This document shows positions 4,793 to 13,134 of a stretch of 14,701 nt of DNA, one piece after another (within the stretch, counting starts at the first letter, position 1; each line of letters opens with the position of its first letter). The position numbers were made by a program, and so were the translations under genes. The notes below the pieces were generated by a model that saw only the letters and a program-made list of their open reading frames with translations, was not told the DNA's origin and did no database searches. This DNA comes from an uncultured Collinsella sp. Its GTDB lineage: Bacteria; Actinomycetota; Coriobacteriia; Coriobacteriales; Coriobacteriaceae. Where the stretch lies: contig CATYZK010000038.1 in NCBI GenBank assembly GCA_958415665.1, positions 1 to 14,701 of the forward strand. The letters are read 5' to 3'.

Positions 4793-7507
4793 ATGGCAAA
4801 AGTCCGTGTGTCCACCCTGGCCAAAGAGTTCGGCATGACCTCCAAGGAACTGATGGGTCATCTCGCCGATATGAAGATTCCCGCTAAGTCCGCTTCCTCC
4901 ACTTTGGAGGACGCCTATGTCGCCATGGTCCGCAAGCAGCTCGCCTCGGTGATCGAGGCCCGCGCTCAGGAAGTCGAGGCCGCCAAGCAGGCCGAGGAGC
5001 AGGCAGCTGCCGCCGAGGAGGCCGCTCGCGCCGCCGAGGCCGAGCGCGAGCGCATCGCCGCCGAGAAGGCACGCGAGGAGGAGCGCCGCCAGTTTGCCGC
5101 AGCCCAGGCTGCCGAGGAGGCTGCCCGCGCGGAGGCCGAGGCCAAGAAGAAGGCTGAGCAGGAGCGCCTTGCTCGCGAGAAGGAGGAGGCTGCCCGCGAG
5201 GCCCAGCGCCGCGCCGTTCCCGCTTCCGACTCCGGTTCGCGCTTCCGTTCGCTGCTCGACCAGATCGCCGCACAGGAGACCGTGCTCAAGGAGAAGAAGG
5301 ACGCCGAGGACAAGGCCAAGGCCGAGCGCGCCGCCGAGCGCGGTAACCGTCGTGGCGGCAACAACGACCGCCGCGGTGGCCGTCGTAACGATCGTAACGC
5401 CTCCGACAACAACTCCGAGCGCAACGCCTCCGAGAGCCGTCCGCACAGCCATCGCACCAACGCCAGCAACAACGTCGCTGCCGGCATGGACTTCCCTAAC
5501 CCCGATAAGCAGGGCAAGGGCAAGAAGCGCAAGGGCGGTCACAACAACGAAGAGGACCACTATAGCCGCATGGCTCGCGAGGCCGAGGAGTATAGCCGCG
5601 AGAAGGTGCTCGAGGAGGCTCGTGCTGCCGTCGAGGAGGCCTCTCGCGAGTCCACCGGTCGCCGCAAGAAGCGCAAGGAGAAGCGCGAGCGCGAGGCTGC
5701 AAAGGCTCAGGAGGAGCGCAAGATAGAGGAGGCGCTGGCCCAGGGCGTGAACCCCGAGGAGCTCGACGCCATCAAGGTTTCCCAGGGCGTTACCGTCCAG
5801 GAGCTCGCCGAGGCCCTCGACGTTCCGGCCAACGACATCATCAAGCGCCTGTTCCTGCTGGGTACGCCGCTCACCATGACGCAGTCCATGTCCGACGACC
5901 TCGTCGAGCTCGTTGCCGACGACCTGGGCCGTCAGATCAAGATCATCACCCCCGAGGAGGAGAACACCTTCTCGTTCTACGACGATCCCGCCGACCTTAA
6001 GCCGCGCGCCCCGGTCGTCACCGTCATGGGCCACGTCGACCACGGCAAGACGAGCCTCCTCGACGCCATCCGTCACACCGGCGTCGCTGCCGGCGAGGCG
6101 GGCGGCATCACGCAGGCCATCGGTGCTTCACAGGTCATGATCAACGACCGCAAGATCACCTTCATCGATACCCCGGGTCACGCCACCTTTACGGCTATGC
6201 GTGCCCGTGGCGCCAAGGTGACCGATATCGTCATTCTGATCGTCGCCGCCGACGATGGCGTCATGCCCCAGACGGTCGAGTCGATCAACCACGCCAAGGC
6301 TGCCGGCGTACCCATTGTCGTCGCCGTCAACAAGATCGATAAGCCGGGTGCCAACCCCGACCGCGTGCGCCAGGAGCTCACCGAGTACGGTGTCATCCCC
6401 GAGGAGTGGGGCGGACAGAACATGTTCGTCAACATCTCGGCGAAGCAGAAGATCGGTATCGACGATCTTCTCGAGACCGTGCTGCTCCAGGCAGATGTGC
6501 TCGAGCTCAAGGCCAACCCGGACACCTTTGCCTCCGGCAACGTCCTCGAGGCCAAGCTCGACAAGGGCCGCGGCTCGGTCGCTACCGTGCTCGTGACCCG
6601 CGGTACCCTGCACGTGGGCGATACGCTGGTCGCCGGCCTTACCTACGGCCGCGTCCGCGCCATGCTCGACCCCAAGGGCCGCGCCGTCACCGAGGCCGGC
6701 CCCTCCGACGCCGTCGAGATCCTGGGCCTGCAGTCCGTGCCCAACGCCGGTGACGAGTTCCGCGTGTTCGAGGACGAGCGCGAGGCTCGTGCCCTTGCCG
6801 ACGAGCGTTCGCTCAAGGCCCGTATCGAAGAGCAGAGCCGCGTCAAGCACGTCACGCTCGAGAACCTCTTCGAGACCATTGCCGACGCCGAGGTCAAGGA
6901 GCTCAACCTGATCATCAAGGCCGACGTCCAGGGTTCCATCGAGGCCCTTCAGGATTCGCTCGACAAGATGGATCAGTCCGAGGTCCGCATCAACACGATC
7001 CACTCCGCCGTTGGTGCCATCAACGAGACCGACGTTGTCCTGGCCGACGCCTCCAACGCCATCATCATCGGCTTTGGCGTCCGTCCCGACGGTAAGGCCC
7101 GCTCCGCCGCCGAGCGTGAGGGCGTCGAGATCCGTTGCTACGACGTCATCTACAAGTGCCTCGAGGAACTCGACGCCGCCCGTATCGGCATGCTTAAGCC
7201 CACCGAGGTCGAGGTCTCCACGGGTACCGCGACCGTCCTGGACACCTTCAAGGTGCCCAAAGTCGGTATCGCCGCCGGTGTCCGTGTCGAAGAGGGCGAG
7301 ATCGCCGCGACCGATTCCGTGCGTCTGGTGCGCGACGGCATCGTGGTCTTCAACGGCAAGATCGCCTCGATGCGTCACTACAAGGACGAGGCCAAGAGCC
7401 TCAAGAGCGGTTCCGAGGGCGGCATTGGCCTGGAGAACTTCCAGGACATCAAGCCCGGTGACCAGATCGAGGGTTACCGCATCGACCAGGTTGCCCGTAC
7501 CGAGTAG
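4793..7507 (+). CDS. infB: Translation initiation factor IF-2
   Basis: IF2 is the GTPase that brings fMet-tRNA to the 30S subunit and joins the subunits. The product is 904 residues. It has an N-terminal IF2N module (about 1-52), a long Ala/Glu/Lys/Arg helix-forming stretch (53-142), a short ordered-looking island (148-165), a basic Asn- and Gly-rich segment with RGG triplets (183-255), another charged helix (255-315) and a second IF2N module (327-380). The G domain carries GHVDHGKT (413-420), DTPGH (459-463), NKID (513-516) and SAK (549-551). Domain II and the C-terminal fMet-tRNA-binding domain follow. All GTPase motifs are intact. The ATG is preceded by AGGTGA at 4781-4786. Internal shorter forms, as made by E. 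coli, are possible but I see no clear internal ribosome binding site. rbfA starts 11 bases after the stop. Confidence 0.98.
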   Translation: MAKVRVSTLAKEFGMTSKELMGHLADMKIPAKSASSTLEDAYVAMVRKQLASVIEARAQEVEAAKQAEEQAAAAEEAARAAEAERERIAAEKAREEERRQFAAAQAAEEAARAEAEAKKKAEQERLAREKEEAAREAQRRAVPASDSGSRFRSLLDQIAAQETVLKEKKDAEDKAKAERAAERGNRRGGNNDRRGGRRNDRNASDNNSERNASESRPHSHRTNASNNVAAGMDFPNPDKQGKGKKRKGGHNNEEDHYSRMAREAEEYSREKVLEEARAAVEEASRESTGRRKKRKEKREREAAKAQEERKIEEALAQGVNPEELDAIKVSQGVTVQELAEALDVPANDIIKRLFLLGTPLTMTQSMSDDLVELVADDLGRQIKIITPEEENTFSFYDDPADLKPRAPVVTVMGHVDHGKTSLLDAIRHTGVAAGEAGGITQAIGASQVMINDRKITFIDTPGHATFTAMRARGAKVTDIVILIVAADDGVMPQTVESINHAKAAGVPIVVAVNKIDKPGANPDRVRQELTEYGVIPEEWGGQNMFVNISAKQKIGIDDLLETVLLQADVLELKANPDTFASGNVLEAKLDKGRGSVATVLVTRGTLHVGDTLVAGLTYGRVRAMLDPKGRAVTEAGPSDAVEILGLQSVPNAGDEFRVFEDEREARALADERSLKARIEEQSRVKHVTLENLFETIADAEVKELNLIIKADVQGSIEALQDSLDKMDQSEVRINTIHSAVGAINETDVVLADASNAIIIGFGVRPDGKARSAAEREGVEIRCYDVIYKCLEELDAARIGMLKPTEVEVSTGTATVLDTFKVPKVGIAAGVRVEEGEIAATDSVRLVRDGIVVFNGKIASMRHYKDEAKSLKSGSEGGIGLENFQDIKPGDQIEGYRIDQVARTE

Positions 7508-7518
7508 GGGGTAGCGCT

Positions 7519-7929
7519 ATGAAGCAAACGCAGGCAACCCGCCGTCTGGGCGAGCAGCTTCGCGAGAAGCTTGGTTATATCCTGCTCTTTGAGGTTTCCG
7601 ATCCGCGTCTCGACCTGGTTACTTTGACCGCGGTCGAGGTCGCGGTGGACCGTTCGTTCGCGCGCGTGTACGTGTCGTGCGATGCGAGCCGCTACGACGA
7701 GGTCATGGAGGCGCTCGCAAGCGCCAAGGGCCGTATTCGCAGCCTGTTGGCTCGTTCGCTCGATTGGCGTGTCACGCCCGAGCTCGATTTTCGCATCGAT
7801 CGTTCGACCGATGAGGCCGAGCGTATCACGCGTGCGCTGGAAAACGTTCCCGCCACGCTTGCGATCGAAAAGGACGAGGACGGCTATCCGATAGCGGATG
7901 CCGCCCAGGAGGCAGCTTTAGATGACTAA
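7519..7929 (+). CDS. rbfA: Ribosome-binding factor A
   Basis: RbfA binds the immature 30S subunit and is needed for 5'-end processing of 16S rRNA and for cold growth in model bacteria. The 136 residues form the single type-II KH fold of the family. The kinked helix with the AxG motif is visible as A69-K70-G71, and the segment LDWRVTPELDFRID (81-94) matches the conserved strand region. The C-terminal tail is short and acidic. The start lies 11 bases after infB with a modest G-rich ribosome binding site (agggggt, 7506-7512). The last eight bases overlap the start of nrnA. Position after infB is the usual one. Confidence 0.96.
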   Translation: MKQTQATRRLGEQLREKLGYILLFEVSDPRLDLVTLTAVEVAVDRSFARVYVSCDASRYDEVMEALASAKGRIRSLLARSLDWRVTPELDFRIDRSTDEAERITRALENVPATLAIEKDEDGYPIADAAQEAALDD

Positions 7930-8965
7930 TTCCGCCGACCTCGCCTCGTGCGAGTCTGCAGATATTCAACGACGCATCCTCGAGCTTATCGAGGGTGCGT
8001 CCTCCATTGCGATTTCGGGACACACTTCTCCCGATGGCGACGCCCTGGGCTCCGTGTTGGGTCTGGGCCTTTCGCTCATGAAGTTTTTCCCCAACAAGGA
8101 CATTGCGCTGCTGCTGGCAGACGATGACCCGGTTCCGCGCATCTACCGCTTTATGGAGGGCTCCGATCGCCTGGTGCCGGCATCTGCATACACCGGCAAC
8201 CCGGACCTGTTCATTTCGGTGGACGTGCCGGTTGTCGATCGCCTGAACAACTCCGCCGACGTGCTCCGCCGCTCGTCGCATGTGGTGTGCTTCGATCACC
8301 ATCCGGCGCGCGAGGAGTTTGCCGAGCTGAGCCTGAGGTGCATCGATGCCGCGGCCTGCGCTATGATCATCGATCGCTTTTTGGACAATTGCGGCATTGT
8401 CGCACGTGATGGCGTTGCGACTTGCCTGCTGTGTGGTTTGGTTACCGATACCGGCCGTTTTCAGTACCAAAACGCCGATGCCGCCGCGTTCCATGCAGCC
8501 TCGCGTCTGGTTGCCCACGGTGCCGATCCGGCGCGTGTGGCACTCGAGGTCTACCAGAGCATGCGCGTTGAGTTTTTGCACCTCAAGTCCATCGTTATGG
8601 GCCGCATCAAGACGGTGGCCCACGGGCGCGTCGCGTATAGTTACGCGTATCAGAGTGACCTTGAGGCTTGCGGCGTCACCTCGGATGAGTGCGACGGCCT
8701 GGTTGACGTGGTGCGCTCGGTGATGGGCGTCGAGGTCTGCCTGTTCCTGAAGGGCATTGAGGGCGATACCAAGGTGCGCGGCAACCTGCGCTCCAAGGGC
8801 GACCTCAATGTTTCCGAGATCGCTGCTGCATTTGGCGGAGGCGGACATCCCGCTGCCGCCGGTTTCTCCAACAACGGAACGATTCTCGAGACGCTCACCG
8901 TGGCACTTCCCATGCTGGCCGAACTGGTAGGGGAGGATCCCGCTTCGGTGACCGTCGAGCTTTAA
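7922..8965 (+). CDS. nrnA: Bifunctional oligoribonuclease / pAp phosphatase NrnA (DHH family)
   Basis: NrnA degrades 2-5 nt nanoRNAs and dephosphorylates pAp, replacing Orn and CysQ in many Gram-positives. The 347 residues show the DHH phosphoesterase motifs: H34, D38 and D40 in SGHTSPDGDALGS, D101 (FISVDVP), D125-H126-H127 followed by Pro, and D176 in TDTGRF. The C-terminal DHHA1 domain has GGGGHPAAAGF (305-315). All metal ligands expected for two Mn ions are present. The ATG lies within the end of rbfA (8-base overlap). CAGGAGG at 7906-7912, inside rbfA, is nine bases upstream, so the two genes should be translated in a coupled way. Placement between rbfA and truB is common in Gram-positive bacteria. 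Exact substrate preference cannot be read from the sequence. Confidence 0.93.
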   Translation: MTNSADLASCESADIQRRILELIEGASSIAISGHTSPDGDALGSVLGLGLSLMKFFPNKDIALLLADDDPVPRIYRFMEGSDRLVPASAYTGNPDLFISVDVPVVDRLNNSADVLRRSSHVVCFDHHPAREEFAELSLRCIDAAACAMIIDRFLDNCGIVARDGVATCLLCGLVTDTGRFQYQNADAAAFHAASRLVAHGADPARVALEVYQSMRVEFLHLKSIVMGRIKTVAHGRVAYSYAYQSDLEACGVTSDECDGLVDVVRSVMGVEVCLFLKGIEGDTKVRGNLRSKGDLNVSEIAAAFGGGGHPAAAGFSNNGTILETLTVALPMLAELVGEDPASVTVEL

Positions 8966-8980
8966 CTTTTTGGATGGTAC

Positions 8981-9913
8981 ATGGCTCGTCGTACGCCTTC
9001 TCAACTGAATATGCTGCTCGCCGTCGATAAGCCGGTGGGCTGCACGTCCCACGATGTGGTCTCGCAATGTCGGCGCGCCCTCCATGAGCGGCGCGTCGGC
9101 CATGCCGGCACGCTCGACCCCATGGCATCGGGTGTCATGGTGGTGGGCGTGGGCCAGGCCACCCGTCTGCTGGGCATGCTAACCCTCGATACCAAAAGCT
9201 ATGTCGCCGACATCTCGTTTGGCGCTGAGACCAATACCGATGATGCGGAGGGCGAGGTGGTTCGCACCGTAGTCGTTGCCTCTCAGCTGCGCGATCCCGC
9301 TTATGCCCGAGAGCAGCTGGCCGCCATGCTGGGCCTGCAGATGCAGGTGCCGCCGGCGTTTTCGGCCATCTCGGTTAACGGCGTCCGCGCCTACAAAGCT
9401 GCGCGTGAGGGCAATGCGGTGGATCTGCCTCCGCGCCCCGTCGAGGTCTATGCCGCCGACCTGATCGCCGTAAGCGGCGAGGGCGATAGATGCGTTTGGA
9501 CCGTGGCGTTTTCGGTAAGCAAGGGCACCTACATCCGCGCGCTCGCTCGCGACCTGGGTCGCGCTTGTAATAGCGCCGCGCATATTTCCGCGCTTCGCCG
9601 CACCGCCTCCGGTGTTGTTTCCATTGGCGCCTGCCATGCGGTGGAGGAGCTTTCTCCCGAGTCCGCCGCTGGATTTGCCCTAGATCCCATCGCGGCCCTA
9701 GCCGCTACACGCGTCGATTTGCCTGGCGACCTTGCCGACGATCTGCTTTGCGGTCGACGTATTCCCGTCGAGCGTGCGCTTGCGGACTTCGATACGTCGA
9801 AGGCGCCGTTTGCGCTGGTGCTCGATGGGGGGCTCAAGGCGCTCGCCCGCATTGAGGGCGGCCGTTTTGTGATGGAACACGTCTTTCCGCAGGCGATCGG
9901 TGGTGTTCGATGA
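8981..9913 (+). CDS. truB: tRNA pseudouridine(55) synthase TruB
   Basis: TruB converts U55 of the T-loop in elongator tRNAs to pseudouridine and also acts as a tRNA chaperone. The 310 residues contain the catalytic motif GHAGTLDP with the nucleophile Asp46, the substrate-stacking Tyr74 region (TKSYVADISFG), PPAFSAISVNGVRAY (124-138), and the KGTYIRALARDLG motif (181-193). The C-terminal part (about 235-310) is shorter and less conserved, as usual. The ATG at 8981 lies 15 bases after the nrnA stop with only a weak upstream GGATGG (8972-8977). The alternative Met11 (9011) has no ribosome binding site, and the first residues MARRTPSQ are plausible as a basic start. The TGA overlaps the ribF ATG (ATGA), indicating coupled translation. 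Confidence 0.95.
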   Translation: MARRTPSQLNMLLAVDKPVGCTSHDVVSQCRRALHERRVGHAGTLDPMASGVMVVGVGQATRLLGMLTLDTKSYVADISFGAETNTDDAEGEVVRTVVVASQLRDPAYAREQLAAMLGLQMQVPPAFSAISVNGVRAYKAAREGNAVDLPPRPVEVYAADLIAVSGEGDRCVWTVAFSVSKGTYIRALARDLGRACNSAAHISALRRTASGVVSIGACHAVEELSPESAAGFALDPIAALAATRVDLPGDLADDLLCGRRIPVERALADFDTSKAPFALVLDGGLKALARIEGGRFVMEHVFPQAIGGVR

Positions 9914-10917
9914 TGCTTGCCTCCCATGAGCTCGCACGTATCTTTTTTGCGGGCGAGTCGGAAGAGGCCCGTATCGTTTCCGCCGATGCGTTTGATGGGT
10001 GCGCGAGCCTAGGTTCGGCGTCGATCGCCATCGGTGTGTTCGATGGCGTGCATCGGGGGCACCGCGAGCTCATTGACGCGGTTGTTCGCGACGCACGTGC
10101 TCACGGTTGCCGCGCGGTCGTGGTTACCTTCGATCCTGACCCGGACGTTGTGGTCAGTCCTTCGCCTGCTCAAAAACTCATGACGACGGCCGACCGTCTG
10201 CATGCTCTGGCTCAGACCGGGGTCGATGCGGTCGTGGCCGTTCCCTTTACGTCCGAGGTGGCAGCGCTTGACCATGTCGGCTTTCTCGCGCTGCTGTCGC
10301 GCGTGGTCGACATTCGCTCCATTCGTGTCGGGAGCGATTTTAGGCTCGGTCGCGGCGGCGCTTCGGGCGTTGCCGAGATGCGCGCCTGGGGTGCCGAGCG
10401 CGGCGTTGACGTATACGGGCACGAGCTACTGTGCGTCGACGGGCAGACCGTCTGCGCTACGCGCATCCGTCATGAGCTGGGACAGGGCCATGTGGAGCTT
10501 GCTGCCGAGCTGCTCGGCCGTCCCTATATGGTGCGCGGTGGCGTTATCCGCGGCCGTCATGAAGGCTCCGACATGGGTTTTCCCACGGCAAACATCCAGG
10601 TGCCCGACGGCATTCAAGTGCCTGCCGATGGCGTCTACGAGGGCTTGGTGCTGGTTGACGATACCGTATGGCCCGCTGCCGTTAACGTGGGTCTGCCTCC
10701 GACGTATGCCGACGATGCCGCCTCGGCGCATCTGGAGGCTAACTTAATTGGTTATACGGGCGATCTGTACGGCGCTTCCGTTTCGCTGGCGTTTACGCGC
10801 TGGCTGCGCCCGTCGCGCGTGTTCGAGTCCCTCGATGAGTTGATTGCGACCGTTGAGGGTAACATTGACGATATCCGTCACAACTTGGGTGAGCAGGGGG
10901 TGAGCATCCGTGATTAG
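9910..10917 (+). CDS. ribF: Bifunctional riboflavin kinase / FMN adenylyltransferase
   Basis: RibF makes FMN and then FAD from riboflavin. The 335 residues carry the N-terminal adenylyltransferase with GVFDGVHRGH (42-51), FDPDP (74-78), LMTTADRL (90-97), VGSDFRLGRGG (140-150) and the CATRIR segment (182-187), where most homologues have SSTRIR. The C-terminal kinase domain begins near 205 and has GFPTAN (223-228), GVYEG, NVGLPPTY (259-266) and HLEANL with the likely catalytic Glu276, ending with RPSRVFESLDEL. About 35 residues precede the first conserved strand, slightly longer than usual. Two ATG codons stand in tandem at 9910 and 9913. The first overlaps the truB stop by four bases. No separate ribosome binding site is obvious, consistent with coupling to truB. 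The end overlaps dnaG by eight bases. Confidence 0.94.
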   Translation: MMLASHELARIFFAGESEEARIVSADAFDGCASLGSASIAIGVFDGVHRGHRELIDAVVRDARAHGCRAVVVTFDPDPDVVVSPSPAQKLMTTADRLHALAQTGVDAVVAVPFTSEVAALDHVGFLALLSRVVDIRSIRVGSDFRLGRGGASGVAEMRAWGAERGVDVYGHELLCVDGQTVCATRIRHELGQGHVELAAELLGRPYMVRGGVIRGRHEGSDMGFPTANIQVPDGIQVPADGVYEGLVLVDDTVWPAAVNVGLPPTYADDAASAHLEANLIGYTGDLYGASVSLAFTRWLRPSRVFESLDELIATVEGNIDDIRHNLGEQGVSIRD

Positions 10918-13024
10918 CGATGAGGAGAAAGACCAGGTGCGCGCTGCGTCAGACTTGGTTGCCATCGTGCAGGAAACGGTTGAGCTCAAGCCCCGTGGCC
11001 ATGAGTTTTGGGGTTGCTGCCCCTTCCATGGCGAAAAGACGCCGTCGTTTCACATTATCCCCGCCACGCAGGTGTGGCACTGCTTTGGTTGCGGCGAGGG
11101 CGGCGACGTCTTCACCTACATTATGAAGCGCGAGAACCTGAGTTTTCCTGAGTCGATTCGCTATCTGGCCGATCGTGCCGGCATTGAGCTGCATGATACC
11201 GGTGATCGCCGCGAACGTGGTACCAAGCGTGCCCGTATCTATGACCTATGTGCCGAGACGGCGCAGTTCTACCACACCATGCTCATGCGCGGTAAGGACA
11301 GCCGCCCGCGCGAGTACTTTGCCAGCCGCGGCATGGGCGGCGATGTCTGCCGTCGTTACTGCCTGGGCTTTGCGCCGGGCCGCAATGCGCTGGTGTCCCA
11401 TCTGTCGCAGGCGGGATTTACCCCGCAAGAGATGATCGACGCCAACGTGGCCGTCAGCCGCGGGCGTGGACAGCTCGCTGATCGCTTTTACGACCGCGTG
11501 ATGTTTCCCATCTTCGATGAGCAGGGTCACAACATCGCCTTTGGCGGTCGCATTATGGGCGACGGTCAGCCTAAGTACCTCAACACCGCCGAGACGAGCG
11601 TGTTCCATAAAAAGCGAAACCTCTACGGCTTTAACTGGGCTAAGGAGTTTATCGTCGCGCAGGATACCGCCATCGTGGTTGAGGGCTATACCGATTGCAT
11701 CGCCTGTTGGGAGGCGGGGATCAAAAATGTTGTCGCCACGCTGGGTACGGCGCTCACGGAGCATCATGTGAAGACGCTCACCCGTTTTGCAAAGCGCATC
11801 GTCTATATGTTTGACGGCGATGCTGCCGGTCAAAAGGCCGCCCGCCGCGCGATTCAGTTTATCGAGCAGGATTCGATGGACCTGCGCTGTGTGGTGTTGC
11901 CCGACGGCAACGATCCTATGGAGTTCATCACGGCGCATGGCGGCCAGGAGCTGCAGGCGCGCATCGATGCGGCCGAGCCCCTCATGGACTTTGTCTACCG
12001 TTCGCTGCAGGAGTCGAGCGACATCACCACGCCGGGCGGTCGTGCCAAGGCACTCGAGGATGCGCTCACACTTATCTATCCGCTGCGCGACAGCTACATG
12101 ATCGATACGTACTTTATCCAGATTGCCGACCTGCTTGGCTTGGATCTGGAGACGGTGCGCGCGAGCTCGGGCCGCGTTTTTCGCGATGTCGCCAAGCGCG
12201 AGGATGCCGCGCGCCGCCGCGAGCAGAACTATGAGCGCCAGCGGGCGCAGGCCGAGCGCTCTGGTGGCGCGGGCGGTCGGGCGACTGGTTCGCAGGGCGC
12301 GTCCCGCGGCGCTTGGGTGTCGGGCGCCACGCCGCCGGTGTCTGCACCGGTTGAGGATGAGCCGTACGACTACGTGCCGCTCGAGGCCTACGGGGCCGCG
12401 CCGGTCGAGGTCGTCGACGACATGCCGCCGATTGACGTGCCGGCGGGAATGGATGGGTCTGGACCCGTTGCCGATAGTTCGGGCGCGGCGGCGGTTCCGT
12501 CGATGCCGATCGTGCTCACCGACCTGGAACGCAAGTCCCTGGCAGGGGAGCGCGAGCTGCTGACGATGCTCACCAGCTATCCCGACCTGTTCCGTACGTA
12601 TGCCGATCGCATCTGCTCCATCGAGTGGGTCGACCCGCGTCACGAATCCATTGCGTGGGCCGTGCTGGCCACGCCGCCGGGTACCGACCCTGCGGCTTGC
12701 ATGGATGCGGCGCGTTCGGTGTGCCCTGAGGCGGCAACGCTTGTGAGTGCGGGGCGTATCTCGGCGACGAGCAAGCACCCTACCGAGACGAACATCGTCT
12801 TTATGCTCGATACGCTCGAGCTCTACACCATCAAGCGTCGCATGCGCGCCGCACAGGCCAAGTTGCGCCAGGACCGTTCGCTCGATGACGAGGCTCGTCG
12901 CGCGCTGACGGTGCAGGCGGCGCAGGATTCGCAGCGTCAGCGCGAGCTGCAAAAGTCGATTGGCGGCGTGGCCGACCCGTTCCGTTTGATCGGTTTGGAG
13001 ACTGCCAGCGCCGATCAGGCCTAG
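10910..13024 (+). CDS. dnaG: DNA primase DnaG
   Basis: DnaG synthesises RNA primers at the replication fork. The 704 residues include the N-terminal CHC2 zinc finger (Cys37, His40, Cys58, Cys61), the RNA-polymerase domain with EGYTD (258-262) and DGDAAG (302-307) of the TOPRIM fold and the following GNDPMEF (333-339), then a C-terminal helicase-binding domain from about 540. Between about 430 and 535 there is an Arg/Glu-rich helix and then a Gly/Ala/Pro/Asp-rich low-complexity linker, which makes the protein longer than the roughly 600 residues usual for bacteria. The start is GTG at 10910. It lies inside the end of ribF, with gggggtga at 10896-10903 six bases upstream. The GTG is the right choice because the zinc-finger domain begins at once after it. 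Next is rpoD. Confidence 0.96.
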   Translation: MISDEEKDQVRAASDLVAIVQETVELKPRGHEFWGCCPFHGEKTPSFHIIPATQVWHCFGCGEGGDVFTYIMKRENLSFPESIRYLADRAGIELHDTGDRRERGTKRARIYDLCAETAQFYHTMLMRGKDSRPREYFASRGMGGDVCRRYCLGFAPGRNALVSHLSQAGFTPQEMIDANVAVSRGRGQLADRFYDRVMFPIFDEQGHNIAFGGRIMGDGQPKYLNTAETSVFHKKRNLYGFNWAKEFIVAQDTAIVVEGYTDCIACWEAGIKNVVATLGTALTEHHVKTLTRFAKRIVYMFDGDAAGQKAARRAIQFIEQDSMDLRCVVLPDGNDPMEFITAHGGQELQARIDAAEPLMDFVYRSLQESSDITTPGGRAKALEDALTLIYPLRDSYMIDTYFIQIADLLGLDLETVRASSGRVFRDVAKREDAARRREQNYERQRAQAERSGGAGGRATGSQGASRGAWVSGATPPVSAPVEDEPYDYVPLEAYGAAPVEVVDDMPPIDVPAGMDGSGPVADSSGAAAVPSMPIVLTDLERKSLAGERELLTMLTSYPDLFRTYADRICSIEWVDPRHESIAWAVLATPPGTDPAACMDAARSVCPEAATLVSAGRISATSKHPTETNIVFMLDTLELYTIKRRMRAAQAKLRQDRSLDDEARRALTVQAAQDSQRQRELQKSIGGVADPFRLIGLETASADQA

Positions 13025-13052
13025 ATGTTGTGGTCAACCAGCGTATTCTCGC

Positions 13053-13080
13053 CTATATCCAGCCCTCTTTTTGGGTATAG
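13053..13080. repeat. Imperfect inverted repeat between dnaG and rpoD
   Basis: ctatatcc (13053-13060) and gggtatag (13073-13080) can pair over eight positions (one T-G) around a 12-base loop containing TTTTT. No T-run follows the stem, so it is not a standard terminator. It lies upstream of the candidate rpoD -10 box and could be a protein-binding site or a weak RNA hairpin. Confidence 0.35.
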
Positions 13081-13093
13081 ACGTGTACGTGTG

Positions 13094-13102
13094 TGCTAAA
13101 GT
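13094..13102 (+). promoter_or_regulatory. Possible extended -10 promoter for rpoD
   Basis: TGC followed by TAAAGT (13097-13102) fits an extended -10 element. A good -35 is missing: TTGGGT at 13071-13076 would give a 20-base spacer. If used, transcription would start near 13109, about 25 bases before the GTG. This would let rpoD be expressed separately from the long operon, as in other bacteria. Confidence 0.35.
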
Positions 13103-13134
13103 AATGAGTCCTGTGGACTATGAAGGGAGAATCT

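Noticed and set aside
3427..7378. Long minus-strand open frames opposite nusA and infB
   Set aside because: They are rich in Leu, Val, Gly, Asp and His, have no ribosome binding sites, and mirror GC-rich plus-strand codon use. The plus-strand proteins are certain.
11246..12952. A 568-codon minus-strand open frame opposite dnaG
   Set aside because: It has a His/Arg-rich composition with no recognisable domain and lies wholly inside dnaG. It is an antisense shadow of GC-rich coding sequence.
13071..13102. TTGGGT and TAAAGT as a full -35/-10 pair before rpoD
   Set aside because: The spacer is 20 bases, outside the usual 16-18. Only the extended -10 is retained as a weak call.
13120..13134. ATG at 13120 as start of rpoD
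   Set aside because: There is no ribosome binding site before it, while AAGGGAGA lies just upstream of GTG 13135. It cannot be fully excluded.
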